64,000 nt of DNA from Wansuia hejianensis (GCF_014337215.1 NZ_CP060635.1:3729501-3793500); one strand, 5' to 3'. Counted from the stretch's first letter, positions 26,408-35,748 are shown. Notes: generated by a model not told the origin, from the letters alone. Made by a program: numbers and translations.

Positions 26408-26764
26408 ATGCGCGGTTTCTTCAGACAGATGCAAAAAATACATTGGCGCCAGCTTGTGCTGGGCGCAGAAATAATCCTGCTCTTCGGAGTAGGATTTTTG
26501 CCGCAGTTTTTAAATATAACGGCCAATGTGACCGTATCGTTTGTATGTGCGCTGCAGGTTCAGGCGTTCCGAAAAATAAAAGGAAGTATTTACGCGAGTA
26601 TCATGTGCATCGGTGATATACGGAGCGGAGCCGAGGCATTCTGCAGATGCTGTGTCACGAGAAACAAAAATGATCTGAGAAAATTTTTCTCATACCTTGG
26701 CATCGTCCTCCTGTTCGGCGCGGGGGCCTGTGCGGAGAAAAGGCTATCTGGTTCTCTTGCGTGA
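26408..26764 (+). pseudogene. Remnant of a YoaK/DUF1275-family membrane protein
   Basis: 118 codons, starting four bases after the MATE stop. Blocks such as WRQLVLGAEIILLFGVGFLP, FVCALQVQAFRKIKG and MCIGDIRSGAEA match the second half of YoaK proteins, which normally have about 220-230 residues and six membrane segments. The N-terminal half and the last segment are missing. A run of nine G follows the stop codon. It could be expressed as a short protein, but decay is more likely. Confidence 0.6.
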
Positions 26765-26862
26765 TGCTGGGGGGGGGGAAGTTTCTGCATGATGTTTCTG
26801 AAAGAGCAGTGAGGATTGTGGGGTTGCATTTATGGTATAAGTATGTTAAAATTTTCTTGAAG

Positions 26863-26877
26863 TTAGGTTGAGCTAAC
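26863..26877. promoter_or_regulatory. DtxR/IdeR-like iron box upstream of feoA
   Basis: TTAGGTTGAGCTAAC, within AGTTAGGTTGAGCTAACAAG, resembles the DtxR-family consensus TTAGGTTAGGCTAACCTAA. It lies 20 bases before the feoA start codon. The position fits iron repression of feoAB; binding is inferred. Confidence 0.5.
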
Positions 26878-26897
26878 AAGAAACGAGGAAGATACAT

Positions 26898-27131
26898 ATG
26901 CAGCTGAACGCAGGAGAAACCGGCAAGAGGTATAAAGTACAGGACATGAGTCTTGCACTGGAGATTGAGCGAAGGATGGAAGCGCTGGGAATGACATGCG
27001 GGACGGTAGTCACGGTCATGAATAAGAAACGCCGCGGAGCGGTGATTATCAAAGTCCGGGGCACCAGATTCGCCATCGGGAGAAATATCGCGGAAAATAT
27101 TCAGGTGAAGGAGGAACCGGATCATGAATAA
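26898..27131 (+). CDS. feoA: Ferrous iron transport protein A
   Basis: 77 residues, an SH3-like FeoA domain: LNAGETGKRYKV, IERRMEALGMTCGTVVTVM, GAVIIKVRGTRFAIGRNIAENIQV. It is a small cytoplasmic partner of FeoB. It overlaps feoB by eight bases, so the two are translationally coupled. Confidence 0.93.
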   Translation: MQLNAGETGKRYKVQDMSLALEIERRMEALGMTCGTVVTVMNKKRRGAVIIKVRGTRFAIGRNIAENIQVKEEPDHE

Positions 27132-29178
27132 TAAGCAGGTACAGGTTGGATTCATGGGCAATCCCAACTGCGGAAAGACCACTTTATTTAATGCCTATAC
27201 GGGGGCCAATCTGAAAGTGGCCAACTGGCCGGGCGTCACGGTTGAAAAGGTGGAAGGATCTTTCAAATACAAGGACTATAATATGAAGCTGGTTGATCTC
27301 CCCGGCACCTACAGCCTGACCTCCTATACGATGGAGGAGCAGGTGTCCAGGGAATATGTCATGAGCGGCGGGGTAGATGTGATTATTGACGTGGCTGACG
27401 CTTCGGCTCTGGAACGGAACCTCTATCTGACCCTGCAGCTGATCGAGCTGGGCCGGCCGGTGGTCCTCGCCCTGAATATGATGGACATTGTGGAAAAACG
27501 AGGCATGGAAATCGATCTCCACAGGCTTCCTGAAATGCTGGGGATTCCTGTTATTCCGGTCAGCGCCCGCAAAAAGAAAGGGCTGGATATCCTGATGCAC
27601 GCGGTGGTCCACCACAAGGACCGTGAAGAAATCACGCCTGTGATCCATCATCATGTAGAAAGAGAACTGGAAAGCCGCCATGCCCATGACCATCACAAAG
27701 AGTTTGCCATGGTGTACAGCGATGAGATTGAAGATAAAATAGATATTATCAAAGAAAAGCTAAAGGTGAAGTATCCTGAAATGTACAATCACCGCTGGCA
27801 TGCCATTAAGATTCTGGAAGGTGACAGGGCGGTGACAGACCAGTATCCGGTTGAGCTTCCGGAGGATTTTAAATGTGATTATGAAAAAGAAATCATCAAT
27901 GAGAAATATAATTTTATTGACGAAATCATATCTGAGGTACTTGTAAATAAGGATAAAAAGGAAGCCTCCACGGACAGAGTGGACCGGATTCTCACCAACC
28001 GGTGGCTGGGCTTCCCGGTTTTCCTGGGAATTATGGCGCTGGTGTTTCTGCTGACCTTTACTCTTGGAGACTGGCTGAAGGATTACATGTCGCTGTTTAT
28101 CTCCTGGGTATCTGAATCCGTGCAGGCGGGAATGACAGGCGCGGGGGTGAATGCGGCTGTGGTCTCGCTGGTGGTGGATGGAATCATATCCGGCGTGGGA
28201 GGTATTCTGACTTTCCTGCCTAATATCTTTATACTGTTTCTGGCGCTGGCCTTTCTGGAGGACAGCGGGTATATGTCCAGAGCCGCATATGTCATGGATG
28301 GGATTATGGGGAAAGTGGGGCTTTCGGGTCGTGCATTTATCCCGATGATCCTTGGATTCGGCTGCAGCGTGCCCGCAATCATGGCCTCACGGGCGCTGGA
28401 GAACAGAAGGGACCGGTTGAAAACCATGCTGGTGACGCCATTAATGTCCTGTTCCGCAAGGCTCCCCATCTATGTACTGTTTTCACAGATGTTTTTCGGG
28501 GAGCACGCGATGATAGCCGCTTATTCTATGTATGTGATCGGTCTTCTCATGGCGATCCTGGTCGCTTTTATCATCCATCTTTTTGACAAAAGGAAGGCAG
28601 AATTTAACCTTTTGATTGAGCTGCCGGAGTATAAGGCGCCCAGCGCCAGGACAATCGCCATCTATGTGTGGGAGAAGGTGAAGGATTACTTGACAAAGGC
28701 GGGCACAACGATATTCATCGCCTCAATTGTTATGTGGTTCCTTCTGAACTTTGGGGCCGGAGGATATACATCCGACATCACTCAGAGTTTCGGATCGGCC
28801 GTGGGGAGGGTGATCGTCCCGCTGTTCCAGCCGCTGGGGCTGGGATACTGGCAGATTGTCGTTGCGCTGATCGCCGGGGTATCCGCGAAAGAGGTGGTGG
28901 TTTCCAGCTGTTCTGTTCTCTTTGGAATCGGAAATGTGACCTCGCAGGCGGGGATGATGAATCTTTCAACCGCTCTGGGGGGCATGGGATTCGGAACTCT
29001 GAACGCTTATTGTATGATGATTTTCTGCCTGCTCTATATCCCCTGTATCGCCACGCTGGCTACGATTAAGAGGGAGTCTGGAAGCTGGAAGTTTACAGGG
29101 GTCTGCGTGGCGTTCCAGCTGCTGCTGGCCTGGTTTGTCACGTTCCTGGTCTATCAGATAGGAGGTGTGTTCCTGTGA
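27124..29178 (+). CDS. feoB: Ferrous iron transport protein B
   Basis: 684 residues. The N-terminal G domain has GNPNCGKTT (G1), DLPGTYSL (G3) and ALNMMD (G4), followed by a helical GDI domain. The C-terminal membrane part has the two Gate motifs including GFGCSVPAIMASRALENRRDR and GVSAKEVVVSS. It imports Fe2+ across the cytoplasmic membrane. There is a His-rich stretch in the linker (HHHVERELESRHAHDHH, about residues 178-195). feoA precedes it and a Cys-rich small protein follows. Confidence 0.96.
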   Translation: MNNKQVQVGFMGNPNCGKTTLFNAYTGANLKVANWPGVTVEKVEGSFKYKDYNMKLVDLPGTYSLTSYTMEEQVSREYVMSGGVDVIIDVADASALERNLYLTLQLIELGRPVVLALNMMDIVEKRGMEIDLHRLPEMLGIPVIPVSARKKKGLDILMHAVVHHKDREEITPVIHHHVERELESRHAHDHHKEFAMVYSDEIEDKIDIIKEKLKVKYPEMYNHRWHAIKILEGDRAVTDQYPVELPEDFKCDYEKEIINEKYNFIDEIISEVLVNKDKKEASTDRVDRILTNRWLGFPVFLGIMALVFLLTFTLGDWLKDYMSLFISWVSESVQAGMTGAGVNAAVVSLVVDGIISGVGGILTFLPNIFILFLALAFLEDSGYMSRAAYVMDGIMGKVGLSGRAFIPMILGFGCSVPAIMASRALENRRDRLKTMLVTPLMSCSARLPIYVLFSQMFFGEHAMIAAYSMYVIGLLMAILVAFIIHLFDKRKAEFNLLIELPEYKAPSARTIAIYVWEKVKDYLTKAGTTIFIASIVMWFLLNFGAGGYTSDITQSFGSAVGRVIVPLFQPLGLGYWQIVVALIAGVSAKEVVVSSCSVLFGIGNVTSQAGMMNLSTALGGMGFGTLNAYCMMIFCLLYIPCIATLATIKRESGSWKFTGVCVAFQLLLAWFVTFLVYQIGGVFL

Positions 29179-29312
29179 ATGCGGAAACATTTTTAATACT
29201 GGTTGCGATCGGAGGCTGCGCGGCCCTGGTCATCATCCGGAAAATCAGGAGAATCCGGAAGGGGCAATATTGTGACTGCGGCTGCGGGAGCTGCAAAAAA
29301 TGTAAAAAGTAA
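29175..29312 (+). CDS. FeoB-associated Cys-rich membrane protein
   Basis: 45 residues from a GTG at 29175 that overlaps the feoB stop codon; GGAGG is nine bases upstream. One N-terminal membrane helix (TFLILVAIGGCAALVII), a basic stretch (RKIRRIRKG), then CDCGCGSCKKCKK. This is the pattern of the FeoB_associated family, thought to work with FeoB; the Cys cluster may bind iron. Confidence 0.82.
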   Translation: MNAETFLILVAIGGCAALVIIRKIRRIRKGQYCDCGCGSCKKCKK

Positions 29313-29391
29313 TCGGAAGTCTTTTCCTTGTCAATTCCGCTTCGGTGCGGTACAATAAATGAGAAAGATAACCGAAGCGGGGGGTTGCGCC

Positions 29392-30210
29392 ATGAGAGAA
29401 TTTTTGTTGAATTCGGAAAGACTGCTTGACAAAGATGCGTTTCATTTTTTGGAAAACGGAGAAGAGAAAGGCTTGATTCCCTGTGACTGGATTCGGTTTA
29501 ATGACAGGATTAAGCTGGTATATTTCACGGATTCCTATGAGAACCTGGGGGAACGGTTGCCGCAGATGTCTCTGGATGAGATCTGCGGAGTCGGTAAAGC
29601 ACTCCTGGACAGGATTAAGGGCCTGGAAGGGAACCATTCGATCTCTCTGGAGAACCTGGTGTGGGATGTGGACAGCATATACCTGGATGGGAAGGGACGG
29701 GTGTATGGGCTGTGCCTTCCGGCAGTGCTCCCGGAGGAATCCCTGAACAGCCAGATCTATATGAAGAGAGTGTATGCGATTTTGGAAGAGATGCTGGAAC
29801 ATACGGAGGGCGGCAGGGAGGTGTGCCGTCAGATAGAGTTCCAGAAGGAGAGAGAGTTCGGAGACTGGGACAGCCTTCAGGGCGCGCTGGAGAAGCGGAT
29901 GCCTGAGGAAGATGAGATGATCCTCCTGAAGGGGGTCAATACGCCCGAGCCTCAGAGCTTTCGGATCGGCCATGAGAAATACCGGATCGGGACGGACGGC
30001 GAACAGGCTGACGGAGTGATTTCCGGGGTTAATACGGTCAGCCCGGTGCACGCTGTCGTGGGCTGGAATGATATTAGTTTCTATGTGATGGATCTGGACA
30101 GCGCCAACGGCACCTTTGTCAACGATCAGAAGATAGCTCCCATGTCACAGGTTCCCATCGGGAAGGGAAGTGTGCTGCGGTTTGCGGATTGTACATTTAA
30201 CGTGGAATAG
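29392..30210 (+). CDS. FHA-domain protein with N-terminal DUF6382-like region
   Basis: 272 residues from the ATG at 29392, preferred over one 33 bases earlier because GCGGGGGG is well placed. The first roughly 170 residues (DUF6382-like from memory) lack nameable motifs. The C-terminal FHA domain has FRIGHEKYRIG, SPVHAVVGW and DLDSANGTFVND, the strands and Ser/Asn residues that bind phosphothreonine. FHA proteins connect Ser/Thr kinase signals to assembly machines. It precedes a MinD-like ATPase gene by 12 bases. No kinase is encoded in the window. Confidence 0.82.
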   Translation: MREFLLNSERLLDKDAFHFLENGEEKGLIPCDWIRFNDRIKLVYFTDSYENLGERLPQMSLDEICGVGKALLDRIKGLEGNHSISLENLVWDVDSIYLDGKGRVYGLCLPAVLPEESLNSQIYMKRVYAILEEMLEHTEGGREVCRQIEFQKEREFGDWDSLQGALEKRMPEEDEMILLKGVNTPEPQSFRIGHEKYRIGTDGEQADGVISGVNTVSPVHAVVGWNDISFYVMDLDSANGTFVNDQKIAPMSQVPIGKGSVLRFADCTFNVE

Positions 30211-30221
30211 GGAGGGTCAGT

Positions 30222-31268
30222 ATGGAGCGAGAGCTGAGGCTTGTAATTATTGACAGCGACTACGGATATATCAAGCAGATGGAAGAAGCACTGATCCGCC
30301 GGTTCAGGTCCAGGGCGCAGATTCAGATTATTACAGATCCGGCATATCTGGATGTTTATTTTCGCACGCCGCGGACGATTGATATTCTGGTGGCGGACCA
30401 GAGCTTTTACGCGGAGCACCTGGAAGAACACACAATCCATCATATTTTGCTGCTGGTTCCGGAGGTGGACATCGAGAAGACATTTCCGGACAAAGTAAAG
30501 GCCATGATGAAGTATTTACCTTATGAAGAGATACTTCAGGCGATCGATGATTTCATGACGCCGGAGGAGGAAGAGGAAAAAGAAGAGACGGCTTCCGTGG
30601 AGAAGCCGGAGACGAAGGTAGTTGCCGTCTATTCTCCGATCGGAGGCTGCGGGAAGAGCCTGACAGCGATGGCTCTCGGGAAAAAGCTGAAGAAGCTGGA
30701 TCAGACGGTCCTGCTGGTCGGCTGTGACAGCCTGCAGAGTTATTCGGCTTATCTTCGCACCGAGCAGTGTGCCGATGAGAAGCTGGCGGAGAAGCTGAAG
30801 AATCCGGGTGAAGATACGTACTGGACGATTCTTCAGAATATCGGACAGGAAGAGATTTCCTGCCTCCTTCCTTTTGAGAAAACCATGCCCGCCCTTGGGA
30901 TCGGAACGGAGGAGATGAAGACACTCATAGCCATGCTGAGGGAGAAGAGAGATTTCGCCTATGTGATTCTGGATCTGGGCAGTGAATTGAACGGGCAGAC
31001 GCTGGCGCTGATGGAAGAATCAGATGCCTATGTGCTGATCATGGAGGCCAACAGGGTTTCTAACAGGAAAATGTGGCGCCTGCAGAAAAATATTGAGCTT
31101 CTTCCCAAGAAGGAGTGCTTCATGATCTCTAACCAGTACCATATGGACGGACTTCGGGTGCCGAGACAGAATCTGTTCGGCGTGATCGCCAGGTACGAGG
31201 ATGGGGAGAAGGCCATGGAGGACCCGGTATTTTACCGGATGGCGCTGGAACTTTGCAAGGAAATATAA
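30222..31268 (+). CDS. MinD/TadZ-like ATPase with N-terminal pseudo-receiver domain
   Basis: 348 residues. The N-terminal 110 residues look like a response-regulator fold (LVIIDSDYGYIKQMEEAL). A charged linker rich in Glu and Lys follows. The ATPase domain has the deviant Walker A PIGGCGKSLTA and FAYVILDLGSELNG as Walker B. This order is that of TadZ/CpaE proteins, which place Flp-pilus machinery, but no pilus genes are nearby. It is probably an operon with the FHA gene. Confidence 0.8.
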   Translation: MERELRLVIIDSDYGYIKQMEEALIRRFRSRAQIQIITDPAYLDVYFRTPRTIDILVADQSFYAEHLEEHTIHHILLLVPEVDIEKTFPDKVKAMMKYLPYEEILQAIDDFMTPEEEEEKEETASVEKPETKVVAVYSPIGGCGKSLTAMALGKKLKKLDQTVLLVGCDSLQSYSAYLRTEQCADEKLAEKLKNPGEDTYWTILQNIGQEEISCLLPFEKTMPALGIGTEEMKTLIAMLREKRDFAYVILDLGSELNGQTLALMEESDAYVLIMEANRVSNRKMWRLQKNIELLPKKECFMISNQYHMDGLRVPRQNLFGVIARYEDGEKAMEDPVFYRMALELCKEI

Positions 31269-31332
31269 TCAGAAGAGCTTTCTGGACTTGACAATTCAGA
31301 GAGCTTTTTTTAAAGTTTTTGGGAGGTGCAAT

Positions 31333-32751
31333 ATGATACACGAAATTCATGAGATTTCCTTCAGGGGGCATGTGGCCAGGCTTGCCACCTACTTTCTGGA
31401 CAATTCGCCGGAGATAGACAGCGGCCGGATACGGCCGGTGGTGGTGGTCTGTCCCGGCGGCGGTTATGAGATGACTTCCGACCGGGAAGCAGAAGCCGTC
31501 GCCGTACAATTCTGCGCCAGAGGATACCACGCCGCCGTGCTCCGATACAGCTGCAGCCCGGAGGGGGCGCGCTATCCGGTGGCGTTGTGCCAGTTGTCGC
31601 TGGCGGTGGCCTGGCTGCGGGAGAATTGTAAGCTGTATCATTTGGATCCTGACCGGATTGTGACGGCGGGATTTTCGGCAGGCGGACATCTGGCGGCCAA
31701 CCTGGGCGTGGCCTGGCAGGAAAGCTTTCTGGACGGGCTGACGGACACCGTCCGGGAGCAGAGAAAACCCAACGGCCAGATACTGGGCTATCCTGTTATT
31801 TCCAGTGAACCCTGGGCGAATCAGGAGACGACCGATCATCTGCTGGGCCCCTGTCCGGCATCGGAGCTACTGGAGGCTGTCAGCCTGGAACGCCATGTGA
31901 CAGGGCAGACGCCTCCCACCTTCCTGTGGCATACGTATACGGACGACACGGTTCCGGTGGAGAATTCCTTCCTGTTTGCTTCCGCTTTGCGAAAAGCGGG
32001 AGTATCCCTGGAGCTGCACATTTATCCAAGAGGCATTCATGGGCTGGGGCTGGCCAATGAGGAGACAAAGAACCGGCTGGGACTGGGAGTACAGCGTGAA
32101 TGCCAGAATTGGATTGACATGGCGGGCGGATGGATTTCCCGTGAGGTAGCTCCTCTGGCCGGGAAGCAGGAGCAGCTGCAGGAGCTTTTGACCGGACGAA
32201 GGACTTACAGACGTTTTGACCAGTCGAAGCCCGTGCCGGACCAGGTGGTCCGGGAGATACTGAGAGCCCAGCAGGTGGCGTCCAGCGGCAATAACCGCCA
32301 GCGGCTCAGATATCTTGTGATCCGGACGCCGGAGCTGGTGGAGCAGGTATTTCCGCTGACACGGTGGGCGGCGTCCCTGCCAGAGGGGGAAGGCACGCCC
32401 CGGCCGGGTGAGCATCCGGTGATGTTCATCGCGGTATTGGAGGAAAAGGCGGCGGAAAGCCGTACAACGGCTACAGACGCAGGTCTGGCGCTGTCTAATA
32501 TGACGCTTGCCGCCTGGAATTACGGCGTGGGCAGCTGTATCATGGGGAACATTCAGAGAAAGCCTCTGAAGGAGCTGCTGGGCGTGCCGGATCACATGGA
32601 GATTTATCTGATGGCCGCATTTGGATATCCGGCCTGCGCCAGCAGGATCAGGGAAGTAAGCCAGGGGGAGGATCTGGCTTATTATCTCGATCGGGACAGG
32701 GATTATGTGGTCCCGAAGCTGAGAATTGAAGAGGTCACTGAATACCGATAG
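31333..32751 (+). CDS. Fusion protein: alpha/beta hydrolase (esterase) plus nitroreductase-family domain
   Basis: 472 residues from the ATG at 31333, which has GGGAGG at good spacing (the open frame extends upstream without a start signal). Residues about 1-270 are an esterase of the BD-FAE/acetyl-xylan-esterase type: CPGGGYEMTSDREAE (oxyanion region), GFSAGGHLAANLG (nucleophile Ser), TDDTVPVENS (Asp) and IHGLGL (His). Residues about 285-470 are a nitroreductase-like flavoprotein: LLTGRRTYRRFD, QQVASSGNNRQ, TDAGLALSNMTLAAWNYGVGSCIMG and FGYPA. No frameshift separates them. The pairing is unusual; the joint substrate is not known. Confidence 0.85.
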   Translation: MIHEIHEISFRGHVARLATYFLDNSPEIDSGRIRPVVVVCPGGGYEMTSDREAEAVAVQFCARGYHAAVLRYSCSPEGARYPVALCQLSLAVAWLRENCKLYHLDPDRIVTAGFSAGGHLAANLGVAWQESFLDGLTDTVREQRKPNGQILGYPVISSEPWANQETTDHLLGPCPASELLEAVSLERHVTGQTPPTFLWHTYTDDTVPVENSFLFASALRKAGVSLELHIYPRGIHGLGLANEETKNRLGLGVQRECQNWIDMAGGWISREVAPLAGKQEQLQELLTGRRTYRRFDQSKPVPDQVVREILRAQQVASSGNNRQRLRYLVIRTPELVEQVFPLTRWAASLPEGEGTPRPGEHPVMFIAVLEEKAAESRTTATDAGLALSNMTLAAWNYGVGSCIMGNIQRKPLKELLGVPDHMEIYLMAAFGYPACASRIREVSQGEDLAYYLDRDRDYVVPKLRIEEVTEYR

Positions 32752-32770
32752 ATAGATGGGGGAGGGGCAT

Positions 32771-33103
32771 ATGGCGAAATACGAACGAATCGTACAGGGA
32801 GATTTCGATGAGATTCTGAACCGGCTGGACAGCGCTGTCCTGGGAGGGAGTATTTCAGCTTCCTTTGAGGACGGGAGCGATTATGCCCAGGGGGATTTCC
32901 GCTGTGCGGTCAGAGTCTATGAGCGCTATAGCTATACAGGAAATAACCGTGTCAGCATGTCACTGACGCTGGTGGGAGGGAATGGTAGATATTATCTGTC
33001 AGTCATCACGTCCGGAGGGAGCCAGGGACTGTTTTTCAAGATAAACACCTGGGGGGAGGAAGCGTTTCTGGAGACAATTGAAGAAGTGTTGGAGGACTTC
33101 TGA
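32771..33103 (+). CDS. DUF6054-like small protein
   Basis: 110 residues; GGAGGGG is upstream of the ATG at 32771. It begins MAKYERIVQGDFDEILNRLD and contains GSISASFEDGSDY and MSLTLVGGNGRYYLS, which I associate with DUF6054 proteins of Firmicutes; function unknown. It follows the esterase-nitroreductase gene by 19 bases and is probably cotranscribed. Confidence 0.65.
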   Translation: MAKYERIVQGDFDEILNRLDSAVLGGSISASFEDGSDYAQGDFRCAVRVYERYSYTGNNRVSMSLTLVGGNGRYYLSVITSGGSQGLFFKINTWGEEAFLETIEEVLEDF

Positions 33104-33157
33104 GATACAGGGCGGAGAAATCATAAAACAGGGCATAGCATATAAAGTCAGGCAAAT

Positions 33158-33197
33158 AAAAAAGGTATCTGCTATCATACAGATACCTTTAAAAAAA
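33158..33197 (-). terminator. Terminator after the tRNA gene
   Basis: On the minus strand AAAGGTATCTG, an eight-base loop, CAGATACCTTT, then TTTAT. It starts about 12 bases after the tRNA 3' end. It could also stop transcripts from the upstream plus-strand gene. Confidence 0.75.
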
Positions 33198-33208
33198 GTG
33201 TTTCGTCC

Positions 33209-33281
33209 GTGCGTTAGAGGATTCGAACCCCCGGCCTTTTGGTCCGTAGCCAAACGCTCTATCCAGCTGAGCTAAACGCAC
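33209..33281 (-). tRNA. tRNA-Arg (anticodon ACG)
   Basis: The acceptor stem GTGCGTT pairs with AACGCAC. The D arm TAGCTCAGCTGGATAGAGC and the T arm GGGGGTTCGAATCCTCT are standard. The anticodon stem is TTTGG/CCAAA, and its loop CTACGGA gives ACG. CCA is not encoded. It sits in a 325-bp gene-free stretch and is followed by an intrinsic terminator. Confidence 0.94.
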
Positions 33282-33428
33282 ACGTTCAAACTGATTTTGT
33301 CAGCAACATATATATTATCTTATTTTGCAATATTTGTCAAGCCTTTATGATCAAAAATATTGTCCCTTTCTTCTTGATTTTTTCTATGTTATACTGGGGG
33401 CAAAGTTCGTTTAGATAAGAGGTAGGAA

Positions 33429-34352
33429 ATGAGACCAGAATTACAGTTTTTGAGAGACCAGCAGGTGAATGAACACCTGATTCAGGAAGTGGAGCGTTAT
33501 TCGGAGTCCTATCCGGTGGCGGAAGAGGTTTGGGGCAGGGTGGTTAAGCCGTCCATCCCGTTTTATGGAAGAGAGGTGCTGGAGATGGCCGTCTCAGGCC
33601 TGCTGCAGGGGGAGAATCTTTTGCTGACAGGCGCCAAGGCGACAGGCAAGAATGTTTTGGCGGAGAATCTGGCGTATATATTCGGAAGGCCCACATATAA
33701 TGTATCTTTTCATGTGAACACCAGCAGCGCGGAGCTGATCGGGACGGACACTTTCCGGAATAACGAGGTAGAGCTGCGCAAGGGAAGCATTTACCAGTGC
33801 GCCCAGTACGGCGGCTTCGGGATACTGGATGAGATCAACATGGCAAAAAACGACGCGGTTTCCGTTCTCCATGCGACTCTGGACTACAGGAGAAGCATCG
33901 ACGTGCCTGGGTATGATAAAATCGACCTTCATCCGGCGGCGCGCTTTATCGGGACCATGAATTATGGATATGCGGGCACCAAGGAGCTGAATGAAGCGCT
34001 TGTTTCCCGATTCCTGGTCATCGACATGCCTGCCCAGTCAGAGGAAACTCTGACTTATATCATGGGCGAGATGTTTCCGGATATGAAGGAAAAGGCGAAG
34101 GAACAGTGGATCGGGCTGTTTCTGGACCTGCAGCTGAAGGCTGAAAATGCGGAGATTTCCACGAAGTCTCTGGATCTGCGGGGGCTGATCGCGGCGGCCC
34201 GCACGGTCCGCCAGGGCTTAAAGCCGGCCCTGGCCGTGCAGATGGGTATTATAAATAAATGTTTTGATATCTTTGAAAAAGAAATCGTCCGGGATGTGGT
34301 GATGACCCGGATTCCTGAGGAGTGGACAAAGGGTGACGTTTTCACGGAATAG
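33429..34352 (+). CDS. MoxR-family AAA+ ATPase
   Basis: 307 residues. Walker A is GAKATGKN, Walker B ILDEIN, sensor 1 GTMNYGY, and FHVNTSSAELIGTDTF matches MoxR proteins. These ATPases act as chaperones with a von Willebrand factor A partner to assemble or metallate complexes. That partner is encoded at 35866, beyond an inserted MATE gene on the other strand. GAGGTAGGAA precedes the ATG. Confidence 0.88.
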   Translation: MRPELQFLRDQQVNEHLIQEVERYSESYPVAEEVWGRVVKPSIPFYGREVLEMAVSGLLQGENLLLTGAKATGKNVLAENLAYIFGRPTYNVSFHVNTSSAELIGTDTFRNNEVELRKGSIYQCAQYGGFGILDEINMAKNDAVSVLHATLDYRRSIDVPGYDKIDLHPAARFIGTMNYGYAGTKELNEALVSRFLVIDMPAQSEETLTYIMGEMFPDMKEKAKEQWIGLFLDLQLKAENAEISTKSLDLRGLIAAARTVRQGLKPALAVQMGIINKCFDIFEKEIVRDVVMTRIPEEWTKGDVFTE

Positions 34353-35748
34353 GGCGGCGTATCTCTTCCAGCGGCCGGACCCTTTTCCGGTAGATCACTT
34401 TCAGCATCACAAGGGCCGCCAGGAACGCGGCGAGTTCTGCTATGGGAAAGGCGATCCATACCAGATCCGGCAAATGCAGGACGGCTGCCAGAATCCATGC
34501 GAGGGGCATGAGCACCACCGTCATGCGGAGCAGGGACACGATGAGTGAATAGATCCCATTGCCTAGGGCCTGGTAAAATCCCTGAAGGACGATGTTGGCT
34601 CCGGAGAACAGGTAACCCAGGCAGATGATGCGCAGGGCATAGACACAGATGTCCTGAATTTCCGGCGATACGGCAAATATGGACACGATGGCTGGGGCGA
34701 AGAGCAGGATGGCCAGTATGCCGGCCGCCATGATAACCGAAACGTCCAGCAGGCCGAAGCGGAGGGATTGGGCGATGCGGTCTTTCCGCCGCGCGCCGTA
34801 GCTGAACCCGGTGATGGGCACCAGGGCGTTGTTCAGCCCGTAGGCGGGCATGAATATGAAATTCTGTAGTTTGTAATAAATGCCGAAGGCGGTCACGTAG
34901 ATTTCTGAGACAGAACCCAGAATCAGGTTCATGCCATAGGCCATGACGGAAGTCAGCGACTGCATGGCGATGGCCGGGACGCCTACTTTATAGATCTCAC
35001 CGATGATTTTCCGGTTGGGCCTGACGTAACGCAGCCCGTTGTCTACCTCGTGATTCAGGCGGTAATGGACGATGCATCCCACCGTCATAGACACGCACTG
35101 CCCGATGACTGTGGCGACTGCCGCGCCGGCTACGCCCATGGCCGGGAGGCCGAAATAACCGAAGATAAAGACCGGGTCCAGGAGGATGTTCGTAACCGCC
35201 CCTGAGAGCTGGGCTGCCATCGAGAGAGTGGTATTCCCTGTGGCCTGCAGGATTTTTTCAAAAGCGAAAAAGCCCATATTCCCGAAGGCACAGGTGGTGC
35301 AGATCCGAAGATAAGAGATCCCGTAATCCAGGGTCACCGGGTCGGAGGTCTGGGTGAGAAAGAATGCTTTCGTGCCGAAAAGCCCGAAGAGCATGAAAAT
35401 CAGATAAATGCAGGCAGCCAAAAACAGCGCGTTTCCGGCCACGAAGCTGGCTTTTTCCCGGTCGCGCCTGCCCAGATAGCGGGATAATACGGCATTGATG
35501 CCGACGCCGGTGCCAGTATTACAGGCGATCATCAGCATCTGGATCGGGAAGGCCAGAGTCAGGGCCTGGACGGCTTTGTCGCCGGCATTCTGAATCAGGA
35601 CCGTGCTGGGGATATGGGATACGAACAGGCTGTCTACCACGTTATAAAATGCCTGTACGAGCATGGAAATCATCAGCGGAAGCGACATGGTGAGAACCAG
35701 TTTCCCCATGGGCGTTTCTGCCATTTTGTTTTCTTTGGAGGGTGCCAT
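34342..35748 (-). CDS. MATE-family efflux transporter (second copy in window)
   Basis: 468 residues, twelve membrane segments. It begins MAPSKENKMAETPMGKLVLTMSLPLMISML and has FSYGARRKDRIAQSL near the middle, typical of clostridial MATE proteins. Its 3' end overlaps the MoxR gene by 11 bases (convergent) and it separates MoxR from the VWA gene. It is not closely similar to the MATE protein at 25066. Confidence 0.9.
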   Translation of the reverse strand: MAPSKENKMAETPMGKLVLTMSLPLMISMLVQAFYNVVDSLFVSHIPSTVLIQNAGDKAVQALTLAFPIQMLMIACNTGTGVGINAVLSRYLGRRDREKASFVAGNALFLAACIYLIFMLFGLFGTKAFFLTQTSDPVTLDYGISYLRICTTCAFGNMGFFAFEKILQATGNTTLSMAAQLSGAVTNILLDPVFIFGYFGLPAMGVAGAAVATVIGQCVSMTVGCIVHYRLNHEVDNGLRYVRPNRKIIGEIYKVGVPAIAMQSLTSVMAYGMNLILGSVSEIYVTAFGIYYKLQNFIFMPAYGLNNALVPITGFSYGARRKDRIAQSLRFGLLDVSVIMAAGILAILLFAPAIVSIFAVSPEIQDICVYALRIICLGYLFSGANIVLQGFYQALGNGIYSLIVSLLRMTVVLMPLAWILAAVLHLPDLVWIAFPIAELAAFLAALVMLKVIYRKRVRPLEEIRRPIP

